Assembly: GCA_963793675.1 (NCBI GenBank)
Contig: CAWCBA010000002.1
Span: 682,001 to 746,000 of the forward strand
Direction: 5' to 3'
Length of the DNA: 64,000 nt
DNA from: RPQJ01 sp963793675
Lineage (GTDB): Bacteria > Pseudomonadota > Gammaproteobacteria > Steroidobacterales > Steroidobacteraceae
The notes below the pieces were generated by a model that made no database searches, was not told where the DNA came from, and was given only the letters and a program-made list of their open reading frames with translations. How positions within the stretch are numbered: position 1 is the stretch's first letter; each line of letters begins with the position of its first letter. The position numbers were made by a program, and so were the translations under genes. Below, piece by piece: positions 1 through 8,171 of the stretch.

Positions 1-1
1 C

Positions 2-1216
2 GAACCCGAGACCACGCAGCTGACGGTGGGAGCGGGCGAGCGACGCGAAGTGCGGTTGTCGCTGACGCCGATCTTCGGCGAGGTCACCGTGATGGCGGAG
101 CCGGCGTCCGCCGAGGTGTTCGCCAACGGCCGTGCGGTCGGCAAGTCCGGGCAGGCCATCAAGTTGCCAGCCGCACGCACCGACATCGAAGTGCGACTCG
201 CAGGATTCCGCACCGTACGCACGGTCGTCACGCCGCGACCCGGCCTGCCGCAGGTGCTCAACGTGCGGCTCGAAGCTGGGCGGGGTGCGAGCGAAGCACC
301 GTCGGCTGCGGTTGCCGCGGCGACAGGCGGCGCAGCAGCCGCAGGCGCAGCGAGTGGCGAAGGCGCGACCGCCGCGGCGTCGCCAGCCGTCACGCCGACG
401 ATCCGTACGAAGTCCGGTGCCGAGCTGCGGCTGCTCGGGCCCGCGACCTACACGATGGGCAGCCCGCGCCGCGAATCCGGTCGCCGCGCCAATGAATCGC
501 AGCGCACCGTGGAGCTGAAGCGGCGCTTCTACCTGGCGACGCGCGAGGTCACCAACGGCGAATTCAAGCAGTTCCGCAGCCAGCACCGTTCGGGTTTCGT
601 CGGGCAGAACACGCTCGAGCTCGAACGCCAGCCTGTCGTCAACGTGACGTGGCAGGACGCGGTCGAGTACTGCAACTGGTTGAGCCAGCAGGACGGCCTG
701 CCGCCGGCCTACCAGTCGCAGGGCGGCAAGCTGGTGCCAGCGCAACCGGCCACGACGGGATATCGGCTGCCGACCGAGGCCGAGTGGGAATGGGCGGCAC
801 GCGCGAATCGCGACGGGTCGCTGCGGAAATATCCATGGGGCGACGCGCTGCCAGTGCCCGCGGGCGCGGGCAATTTCGGCGACCGCCGGGCGCAGCCGTT
901 GCTGCAGACGGTCCTCGAAGACCTCGACGATGGCTACCCGGCCACCGCACCTGCGGGCTCGTTTGCAGCGAACCCGCTGGGGCTCTACGACCTGGGCGGC
1001 AACGTCGCAGAATGGACGACGGACCTCTACACGGTGCAACCTGCAAGCAGTGCGCTGGCCGTCGATCCGCTGTCGGCTGCGCCGGGCAACATGCACGTCA
1101 TCCGCGGCTCGAGCTGGCGTCACGCCACGGTGACGGAGCTGCGGGCTGCCTACCGGGATTCAGGTAACGGCCGGCGCGACGACGTCGGCTTCAGGATCGC
1201 ACGCTATGCCGAATAG
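2..1216 (+). CDS. PEGA-domain and FGE-sulfatase-fold protein, 5' truncated
   Basis: The frame is open to the left edge, so the N-terminus (and any kinase or signal domain) lies outside the window. The visible part begins with PEGA-type beta-sandwich sequence (about the first 90 residues), then an Ala-rich linker, then a formylglycine-generating-enzyme/SUMF1 fold recognisable from GYRLPTEAEWEWAAR and LYDLGGNVAEW. Real FGEs use a cysteine pair near the C-terminal VRGGSF-type strand. Here that strand reads HVIRGSSWRHATVTELRAAY and has no cysteine, so the domain is probably a binding or sensing module, not an oxidase. The next gene starts 11 bp before its stop, which suggests translational coupling. 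It is the first visible gene of an ExbB/vWA cluster. The fold assignment is firm; the role is inferred. Confidence 0.85.
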   Translation, partial: EPETTQLTVGAGERREVRLSLTPIFGEVTVMAEPASAEVFANGRAVGKSGQAIKLPAARTDIEVRLAGFRTVRTVVTPRPGLPQVLNVRLEAGRGASEAPSAAVAAATGGAAAAGAASGEGATAAASPAVTPTIRTKSGAELRLLGPATYTMGSPRRESGRRANESQRTVELKRRFYLATREVTNGEFKQFRSQHRSGFVGQNTLELERQPVVNVTWQDAVEYCNWLSQQDGLPPAYQSQGGKLVPAQPATTGYRLPTEAEWEWAARANRDGSLRKYPWGDALPVPAGAGNFGDRRAQPLLQTVLEDLDDGYPATAPAGSFAANPLGLYDLGGNVAEWTTDLYTVQPASSALAVDPLSAAPGNMHVIRGSSWRHATVTELRAAYRDSGNGRRDDVGFRIARYAE

Positions 1217-1517
1217 AAGAGAACGACGCTCCACTCCCGTGTCGCTGGCGCCGCTGATCGGTCTGACGATCCTCGCGGCCGGCCTGGCGTTCGCGCAGCA
1301 GAACCTGCCCGTGCCGAAGCCGGCGCCGACGGAGCCGGCGGCAGCGCAACCCGCTGCCGGCGCCGAGGCCGGTGGTGACGACGAGACTGCGGCCGGCAAG
1401 GCGGGCGACGAAGCGCCGGCCGCCAAGCCCGTCGCCGCGAAAGGTTCGCCGCAACATTTCGAACCTACCGAGAAAGTCCGTCCCGACTTCGACGTCGCCT
1501 TTCCCGTCGACATCTGA
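1206..1517 (+). CDS. small exported Ala/Pro-rich protein of the ExbB-vWA cluster
   Basis: A 103-residue protein. Residues 1-30 form a signal peptide (basic start, hydrophobic core, cleavage likely after AFA before QQN). The mature part is low-complexity Ala, Pro, Glu and Gly up to about residue 85, followed by a less biased tail ending FDVAFPVDI. The ATG lies inside the last codons of the preceding FGE-fold gene and the next gene follows after 20 bp, so it is an operon member. I do not recognise a family. A periplasmic linker or adaptor for the adjacent channel complex is only a guess from position. Confidence 0.7.
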   Translation: MPNRRERRSTPVSLAPLIGLTILAAGLAFAQQNLPVPKPAPTEPAAAQPAAGAEAGGDDETAAGKAGDEAPAAKPVAAKGSPQHFEPTEKVRPDFDVAFPVDI

Positions 1518-1537
1518 ACCACAGGCCCCAGCGCACC

Positions 1538-2335
1538 ATGAAGAAGTTCAAGACCAGTGAGTTCATGTTCGAGGTCTTCTCGCTGATCGTCATCGTGATC
1601 ATCGTGCAGGGCTTCTACGCCACCGTCGTGCGTCCGCAGGCCGCCGCGGTCGCCGCCGCGGACGCGGCGAACATGGCCAAGGATCCGAACTACGCACCGC
1701 CGCGCAACCTCTACATCATCATCAAGGACTACGAGCAGGAGGTCTGCTTCATGCTCGCCTTCTGGTCCGTGGCGATCATGGGGTACAAGGGCTTCTCGCT
1801 GCGGCGCGGCCAGCAGCTGCTCGGCGCGGACCTGCTGCGGCTGCCGCAAGGCATGAAGATCCTGCCCGAGGATTCACGCGACTACGCGCGGCAGGTCGAG
1901 GCCCTGCCCGACGAGATGCGCGGCGAACTGCTGCCGCGCGCACTGATGAGCGGCCTGCACCGGTTCGGCGCGACGCGCAACATCCAGGACGTTTCCTCGG
2001 CGATTCACGACACCTGCGAACTCGAGTTCGGCCGGCTCGATGCGGAACTCGCGATGGTGCGCTATGTCGCGTGGGCGATCCCCGCCATCGGCTTCATCGG
2101 CACGGTGCGCGGCATCGGTGAAGCGTTGCAACAGGCGCACAAGGCGGTCGAAGGTGACGTCTCGGGCGTGGTCGCCGGCCTCGGCATCGCCTTCAACTCG
2201 ACGCTGGTCGCGTTGGGCCTGAGCATCCTGGTGATGTTCATGCTGCACCAGATCCAGCTGCGCCAGGAGCGCGCGGTGCTCGACACCGAGGCGTTCCTCG
2301 ACGAACACGTCGTGCGCCAGATGATGGTGAGATAA
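1538..2335 (+). CDS. MotA/TolQ/ExbB-type proton-channel protein
   Basis: 265 residues. Hydrophobic segments lie near residues 11-30, 68-84, 172-197 and 208-237. The third carries the family signature IPAIGFIGTVRGIGEAL and the fourth the AGLGIAFNSTLVALGLSI pattern that lines the channel in TolQ and ExbB. A cytoplasmic helical domain separates the second and third helices. Proteins of this family form a pentamer around a dimer of ExbD/TolR/MotB-type partners and convert proton flow into torque. No classical exbD or tolR is present; the two vWA proteins encoded 1.4 kb downstream have the partner-type helix instead. There is an 11-bp gap to the next gene. Family assignment is firm; the partner assignment is inference. 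Confidence 0.9.
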   Translation: MKKFKTSEFMFEVFSLIVIVIIVQGFYATVVRPQAAAVAAADAANMAKDPNYAPPRNLYIIIKDYEQEVCFMLAFWSVAIMGYKGFSLRRGQQLLGADLLRLPQGMKILPEDSRDYARQVEALPDEMRGELLPRALMSGLHRFGATRNIQDVSSAIHDTCELEFGRLDAELAMVRYVAWAIPAIGFIGTVRGIGEALQQAHKAVEGDVSGVVAGLGIAFNSTLVALGLSILVMFMLHQIQLRQERAVLDTEAFLDEHVVRQMMVR

Positions 2336-2346
2336 GCGGCGACGCC

Positions 2347-3761
2347 ATGAGCCTGCTCGCGCTTGAACTGAATGACGCCGGACTGCTGCTCGCGCGAACT
2401 GGCGATGACGGCGCCCCCGTGCTTGCCGGCGAGGAAAGTCCTGGGCTCGCGGTGCTGCACGAAGGCCGCGTCCACGTGGGCGGCGATGCCGTGCGACGCT
2501 ACCGCATCGCGCCACTGCACGCGCAGAGCCGGTTCTGGCAGGCGCTCAGCCTGGATGCATTGCCGTGGTCGGCACGGGGCATCGCGACGGCGGCCGATCT
2601 TGCGCACGCGCACCTGTCTGCCGTGCTCATGGCGGAAGCGCGAGACGGCGCGGGCGAGTTGTTGCTCGCGGTGCCTCCCGGCTATACGCGTGAGCAACTC
2701 GGCCTGCTCGTCGGCGTCGCCAATGAGTGCGGCGTGTCGGTCCGTGGCCTCGTTGACGCAGGGCTGGCCGCGGTCACCACGGTTGCGCCGGCACCCTGCC
2801 TGCTGCACCTTGACCTGCAACTGCATCAGGCGACGGCGACGCTGGTCGAGGCGTCGCGCGCCGAAGGCACGCTTACGCCGGACACGTTACGAGTTGCTGC
2901 CAGGTGCCGGCGTGCTCGCCTTGCGACAGGTGATGGCCGCGAGCATCGCGACGGCGTTCGTGCGCGAGACGCGATTCGATCCGTTGCACCAGGCGGCATC
3001 CGAACAACGCCTGCACGACCTGCTGCCGTCCTGGCTGCAGGCGCTCGCAACGACCGACGAGATCGTGGCGGAGATCGCGGTGGGCTCGACGACGCACGGC
3101 ATTCCAGTCACGCGCGCCCAGCTCGAAGCGGCCGTGGAGCCGCTGAGTGACGATATCCTGCGGTTGGTGCAGGCTGCGCGTCCGCCGGGTACCGCCCTGC
3201 ATCTCTGCTTCTCGCCCCGGGTGGCAGCGATACCCGGCCTGGTCGGCCGGCTCGCCGCGTTGCGCGACTGTGTCGTCGTCGAACTGGCGCAGGGCGCGCC
3301 GGCGATCGGAGCGTTGCGCACAGCTGCAGCCATCGTCCGTCCCACGGACGCGATCGCGCTGGTGCACCGACTGCCGCTCGCCGATGCGCAGGACTCGAAC
3401 GCAACGGACGAGTCTGCGTCATCTGCGGTGCCCGCCGATGCCATGCCGACGCACGTGCTGTTCCGCGGGCGCGCCTGGCCGATTACCGCGGTGCCCCTGT
3501 CGCTGGGCTGGTCGGTTGGCACTGCGCCGCGCGCGTTGACGCTGCCCGCCGGCATCGCCGGTGTGTCGCGTTCCCACTGCACGCTCGAGTTGCGCGACGG
3601 CCAGGCCTGCGTCGTGGACCACAGCACCTATGGCACGTTCGTCAACGACGAGCGCGTCGGCGGCCGGCTTGCGCTGAAGGTGGGTGACGTGCTGCGACTC
3701 GGCGCACCCGGGCATTGCGCTGGAACTGATCCGCGTGCTGCCAGACCATGGCGCAGCGTAG
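2347..3761 (+). CDS. Hsp70-like ATPase fused to a C-terminal FHA domain (two frameshifts)
   Basis: The intact reading is about 470 residues but needs two frame changes, near 2889 (an extra T in gacacgttacgag) and near 3712 (an extra G in cacccggg), after which the protein ends in ALELIRVLPDHGAA. The N-terminal half resembles an actin/Hsp70-type ATPase: LALELNDAGLLLAR as the first phosphate loop, LLAVPPGYTREQLGLLVG followed by GLVDAGLAAV as in the Hsp70 peptide AVPAYF...EPTAA, and LLHLDLQLHQATATLVEA as the second phosphate loop. Residues about 370-460 form an FHA phosphothreonine-binding domain (GVSRSHCTLELRDG, DHSTYGTFVNDERV). The last 14 bp overlap the first vWA gene. Both frame changes look like base-call errors. 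Domain calls are by pattern; the ATPase part is the less certain. Confidence 0.75.
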
Positions 3762-4848
3762 AAAAAAGTTCGACATCTTCAGCATGTCCTTCCTGGACAC
3801 GATCTGCTGCGCCTTCGGCGCGATCGTGCTGCTGTACATGATCCTGAACGCAGCAGGCAACAAGGCGTTCAAGAGCGAGACGTCCGAGCTGCGCGCCGAG
3901 GTGGACAAGCTCGAGGAGGAAGTGCTGCAGGGCTTTGCCGACCTCGTCGTGCTGCGCAACAGCCTGAAGACGACGACGACCGAGACCGAACGTGCCGAAG
4001 GGCTGTCCGATCGCGTGCTGCAGGAGACCGAAAAGACCCGGGAGCAGCTTGCCGACGCGGACAAGACGACGATCTCCCGGCGCGAGGCGATCGAGAAGCT
4101 GAAGGCCGACCTGAAGCAGATCGACGAAGAAAAGAGGCGGCTCGCGGCCGGCACGCCGGAGCCCGGCAAGCCGGGCAACCGGGTCAAGGGGTTCGTCGGC
4201 ACCGGCGATCGCCAGTACCTGAGCGGACTCAAGCTCGGCGGCGAGCGTATCGTCATCCTCGTCGACGTCTCGGCGAGCATGCTGGACGAAACGGTCGTCA
4301 ACGTGATCCGGCTGCGCAACATGCCGGAAACGCGCCGGCTGATGTCGGAGAAATGGCGGCGCACCGTGGCCACGGTCGACTGGCTCACGACGCAGATACC
4401 GCCAAAGTCCAAATTCCAGGTGATCGCGTTCAACGTGAAGGCGTGGCCGGTGGTGCCCAACAGTACCGGACGCTGGCTCGACGGCAGCGATGCGCAGGCG
4501 CTGACAGACGTCGTCGTGAACCTGCGCCGCACGGTGCCCGCGGACGGCACGAGTCTCGAGAATGCATTCACGCTGATGAACTCGTTCAGTCCCGCGCCGG
4601 ACAACGTCTTCATCATCACCGATGGCCTGCCGACGCAGGGGGCCACGCCGCCGACCATCCGCAAGACGATCGATGGTGACGGCCGCCTCAAGCTGTTCGA
4701 GCGCGCGCTGGGCAAGTATCCCAACCGCGTGCCTGCGAACGTGATCCTGATGCCGATGGAAGGGGATCCGGCGGCGCCGGGCGCGTTCTGGACGCTGGCC
4801 CGTCGCACCAACGGCTCGTTCCTGATGCCCGCCAGGGACTGGCCGTGA
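3748..4848 (+). CDS. membrane-anchored vWA protein with ExbD-like helix (copy 1)
   Basis: 366 residues. A short basic cytoplasmic start leads to FDIFSMSFLDTICCAFGAIVLLYM, a single transmembrane helix with Asp17 near its start, placed like the essential Asp of the ExbD/TolR/MotB helix. Residues about 40-135 are a charged, heptad-like coiled coil. A von Willebrand A domain follows (about 165-360) with the metal-site motif DVSAS (D173, S175, S177), a downstream DGTS threonine and ITDG aspartate, so the MIDAS looks complete. It overlaps the FHA gene by 14 bp and the second vWA gene by 4 bp, a tightly coupled operon. I infer that it is the ExbD-like partner of the upstream channel protein, carrying a vWA head in the periplasm. 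Confidence 0.85.
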   Translation: MAQRRKKFDIFSMSFLDTICCAFGAIVLLYMILNAAGNKAFKSETSELRAEVDKLEEEVLQGFADLVVLRNSLKTTTTETERAEGLSDRVLQETEKTREQLADADKTTISRREAIEKLKADLKQIDEEKRRLAAGTPEPGKPGNRVKGFVGTGDRQYLSGLKLGGERIVILVDVSASMLDETVVNVIRLRNMPETRRLMSEKWRRTVATVDWLTTQIPPKSKFQVIAFNVKAWPVVPNSTGRWLDGSDAQALTDVVVNLRRTVPADGTSLENAFTLMNSFSPAPDNVFIITDGLPTQGATPPTIRKTIDGDGRLKLFERALGKYPNRVPANVILMPMEGDPAAPGAFWTLARRTNGSFLMPARDWP

Positions 4849-5852
4849 AACGGCGCCGCGCACGCGATTTCGAAGTTTTCAGCATGTCGTTCCTCGACAC
4901 GATCTGCTGCGCCTTCGGCGCCATCATCCTGCTGTTCATGCTGAGCAAGTTCGGTGAGCCGAAAGCGCTCGAGAAGTCGCGGCTGGATCTCGAGGGGCGC
5001 CTGCTGCAGCTGCAGGAAGAGCGCTACGACATCCGTGGCCAGACCGAGGTCCTCAATCGCGATCTCACGGAGCGGGAGCGGCAGCTGTCGGAAGTGAAGC
5101 GGAAGCTCGCGCGACTGCGCGGCGACCTGAGCGACGTGAAGGGCCAGTTCAAGGCGAGCGACCAGGACGCCGAGGTCGCCAACAAGCTGCAGGGCCAGCT
5201 GGTCTCGGCGCAGCAGCAGCTCACCGAGGAGATGAAGAAGGTGCTCGGCGCGCAGTACCGGCGCGCGCCGCAGGATGCCGTCGCCGGCCTGCCCGTCGAC
5301 AGTGAATACATCATCTTCATCATCGACACGTCGGGCTCGATGGCCAACTATGCGTGGCCACTGATGCTGCGCAAGATGCAGGAAGTGCTCGACGCCTACC
5401 CGCAGGTGAAAGGCTGGCAGGTCATGAGCGACGAGGGCACCTACATGTTCCCGTCGTATCGCGGCCGCTGGCTGCCCGACACGCCGGCGCAGCGCAAACT
5501 CGTGGTGGACCGGCTGCGCGACTGGTTCCCGTTCAGCAACTCGAGCCCGGTCGAGGGCATCGTCGAAGCGATCCAGACGTATTACAGCTCGGGCCGGCGC
5601 ATCAGCCTGTACGTGCTCGGCGACGAGTTCACCGGCTCCTCGGTGGACTCGGTCGTGCGGACGGTCGAACTGATCAATCGTGAAGACCGGACCGGGCAGC
5701 GCAGGGTGCGCATCCACGCGCTCGCGTTCCCGGTGCGTCCGGACGCGCCGCAGTTCACCAGCGTGCGTTTCGCAACACTGATGCGGGTGCTCTGCGCGCG
5801 CAACGGCGGCACGTTCGTCGGGCTGAACGAGCCTGCCAGTTACCGACGCTGA
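4845..5852 (+). CDS. membrane-anchored vWA protein with ExbD-like helix (copy 2)
   Basis: 335 residues, paralogous to the preceding gene. The N-terminus FEVFSMSFLDTICCAFGAII is almost identical to copy 1, with the helix Asp at residue 18. A coiled coil follows (about 45-135), then a vWA domain with YIIFIIDTSGSMANY (D161, S163, S165). The MIDAS threonine is not obvious and the last acidic loop reads VLGDEFTG, so metal binding may differ from copy 1. Outside the helix the two copies differ clearly, which suggests a heterodimer or specialised subunits. ATGA overlap with copy 1. A 19-bp gap separates it from the lipoprotein gene. Confidence 0.85.
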   Translation: MKRRRARDFEVFSMSFLDTICCAFGAIILLFMLSKFGEPKALEKSRLDLEGRLLQLQEERYDIRGQTEVLNRDLTERERQLSEVKRKLARLRGDLSDVKGQFKASDQDAEVANKLQGQLVSAQQQLTEEMKKVLGAQYRRAPQDAVAGLPVDSEYIIFIIDTSGSMANYAWPLMLRKMQEVLDAYPQVKGWQVMSDEGTYMFPSYRGRWLPDTPAQRKLVVDRLRDWFPFSNSSPVEGIVEAIQTYYSSGRRISLYVLGDEFTGSSVDSVVRTVELINREDRTGQRRVRIHALAFPVRPDAPQFTSVRFATLMRVLCARNGGTFVGLNEPASYRR

Positions 5853-5870
5853 GGTGTATCTTGGCGTGCC

Positions 5871-6573
5871 ATGCCTGACCTGTTCACATCGCACCGCGGA
5901 GCGCACGCCTTGCGCAAGCTGAGAGCGCCGGTCGCAGCGTTGGTCATGACGCTGTTCGCGGCCTGCGCGCCCACGACGTTCGAAACCCAGTCCGACATGC
6001 CACAGCCCCTGATCGAGAAGATCCCGATCGTGATTGGCGTGCACATGCCGCTCGAGTTCACCGACAAGGTGTACCAGGAAAAGCGCGAGGGTGGCGGAGG
6101 CGAATACAGCATCGGCCTGGGCAAGGCGCAGTCGGCAGGGTTCATGCGCGTCCTCAACGCGATGTTCAATCGCGTCGTGCACCGTCGCTGCACCACAGGA
6201 CGCGGCGGCGACCGATCCGGAAATCCGCGGCGTGCTGGAACCCGTCCTCGAGGACTACGCGTTCGTGACACCGGCCGATTCCGGCACGCCCTCGTATGCG
6301 GCGAGCCTGCGCTACACGATTCGACTCTACTCACCGCAGGGTGAGCTGGCGGAGAGCTGGACATTCACGGGGTACGGGTCGCAACCGGCGAGCCAGTTCC
6401 CGGGCAAGGGTGGCGAGGCGCTGGCCGTGGCCACTCGGCTCGCGATGCGCGACGCGGGCGCGAAGCTCGCCGCCGAATTCCGCGAGCAGGCGATCGCACG
6501 CGGGTTGCTGCCCTCGGTGCAGCCGGACACACCGCGAGAGGTGGAACTGCCGCTGCCTCCGCCGCGTTACTAG
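5871..6573 (+). CDS. outer-membrane-type lipoprotein of the cluster (frameshifted)
   Basis: It starts MPDLFTSHRGAHALRK and has a hydrophobic stretch ending in the lipobox-like FAAC, about residue 34. The frame changes near 6180, where one C appears extra (gtcgtg-c-accgtcgct). The corrected product is about 233 residues. The mature part has beta-rich segments (PIVIGVHMPLEFTDKVYQEK, LRYTIRLYSPQGELAESWTF) and a helical tail rich in Ala ending LPLPPPRY. No family is recognised. It follows the vWA genes on the same strand and faces the convergent TPR/TonB gene. A possible lipoprotein component of the same envelope complex, by position only. Confidence 0.7.
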
Positions 6574-8132
6574 CGGCCGGTGCGGCAGCTGCAGGGCAGC
6601 TGCCCGCCCGGGCAGGCTGGTTCTTTTCGCCCTGCGCCGGCGCGGCCGGAGGCGGCAGCAGCAGGATCCACGGCTGGCTGAACTGCACACCCGGTGTCGC
6701 GACCGGTTCGCCGTTCTCAAGACGTGGCCGATAGCGCGCCGTGTTCTGCAGCGACCAGGCCGTCTTTTCGCCGCGTCGCTCGTCGCCCGAGTCGTCGATC
6801 ACTTTCGGCGCCTCCACGCGGCCCAGCGCGCTGACGGTGTACTCGACGATCACGTTGCGCACCTCGACCTCCGTCGGCGGGCGTTTCGGGTAACGGTTCC
6901 AGTCGTCCGGTCGGAACAGGTGCAGCAGGACGGGCTGGCCGAAGATCGCCTCGGTGTAGCTCTTGCCATTCAGCCTGTCGGTGATGCGCGCGGCCGCCTG
7001 CCACGCCTGCTGGTAATGACTGCGCGCGCGGTCGGGCTGATTGCGCACCTGGTACCAGTCGCCGATCTGGGTCCGTACGTTCAGCACCGTCACCGGTTCC
7101 GGATCCGTGGCCTGGTCGACGATCTGCGCCGCTCGCAGCAGTGACCGTTCACCTTCGTTCGCCAGCGACGTGGGCGAAACCTGGACGGGCACCAGCATCG
7201 CACCCGGGTCGTGAAACAGGGCCTGGCGTTGTTCATCGGGGGACGCCAGCGGCTGCGCCGCCGGATCGAGCAGTTGCCTGCGATTGCAGGCGGCGATCGC
7301 CAGCAATGGTCCCACGAGGAGGGGCGAGTTCGGCCCTTCGGCGGCTTCCACGATCGTCGATCGCCTGCCGCAGCGTCCGCCGCGACTGGTCGTACGCTCC
7401 GATGCTCGCGTACCAGCGCCCGATCTCTTCCAGGGTCGGGGCGAGCTTCGGGCTGCTCGCGCCATACTGGCGCGTCGCGATCCGCAGCAGGTATTTCTGC
7501 GCCTTCAGGGCCTCCGGGTACCGACCGAGCTCGGTCAGGGAATCGATGTACTTCTCGATCAGCGGGACCTGCTGTGCAGTGAGCAGCCCTTCGTGCCTGC
7601 GCTTGAGGGCGATCGCCTGGTCGAAGCTCTTCACTGCGAGGTCGTGCCGGTTGCCGTCGTGATAGGCCGAAGCGAGGCCGGCATACGCCCGCGCGAGCCG
7701 GTCGTGCAGTGGGCGACCCGAGCTCTCGATGAGCTTGATCACCTGCAGGTAGGTGGACTCGGCGCCGACGTAGTCACCGGACAGGTTCTGGACCATGCCG
7801 AGGTTCATCAGCGCAACCTGCACCTCTTCGGCCGCTGGCGTAGTGGCCTGCGCCGCCGTGAGTTCGAGCACGCGCTCGGCATGCGGCACGGCTTCCGCGT
7901 ACCGTCCAGCGTCGAACTCGGTGCGGAAGTTCGTGTAGGCGTCGGTCGCGCTGGCGGTCGCCGCGTTACCCGCAACGTCGGCCGCAGGCGTCGCAACTGC
8001 GTCTTCCGCCGCTGCGGTGGCGGATTGCGCGAACGCCGTGCCCGCCACGGCGAGTCCGGCCCACGCGGCCACGACGAGCCATTGACGCCGCAGGACGGGT
8101 CCGGGCACCGCGCTGTGAAAATGGTCGCTCAC
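6570..8132 (-). CDS. TPR protein with TonB-type C-terminal domain (frameshifted)
   Basis: The product starts with a signal peptide (LVVAAWAGLAVAGTAFAQ), then tetratricopeptide repeats about residues 50-260 (for example YVGAESTYLQVIKLIESSGR, HDLAVKSFDQAIALKRRHEG). The frame changes near 7350 and continues through ATDPEPVTVLNVRTQIGDWY to a TonB-like domain, VRNVIVEYTVSALGRVEAPK ... ARYRPRLENGEPV. The 3' end is uncertain: the second frame stays open to 6365, antisense to the lipoprotein gene, while a stop at 6570 in another frame would give a normal convergent end after a Pro/Ala-rich tail. TonB C-terminal domains bind partners in the periplasm of ExbB-energised systems, so its position next to an ExbB-type gene is suggestive. 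Confidence 0.75.
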
Positions 8133-8171
8133 CGCGCCAGACTGACACGCACGCGGCGCGGCTTCAATCTG

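Noticed and set aside
2347..3761. Programmed ribosomal frameshifting in the Hsp70-FHA gene
   Set aside because: No slippery heptamer or downstream structure is evident, and similar single-base breaks occur in many unrelated genes, which fits sequence error better.
3642..6182. 846-residue open frame antisense to the vWA genes
   Set aside because: Arg/His-rich composition with no motif; the sense frames carry full vWA domains. Typical shadow in high-GC DNA.
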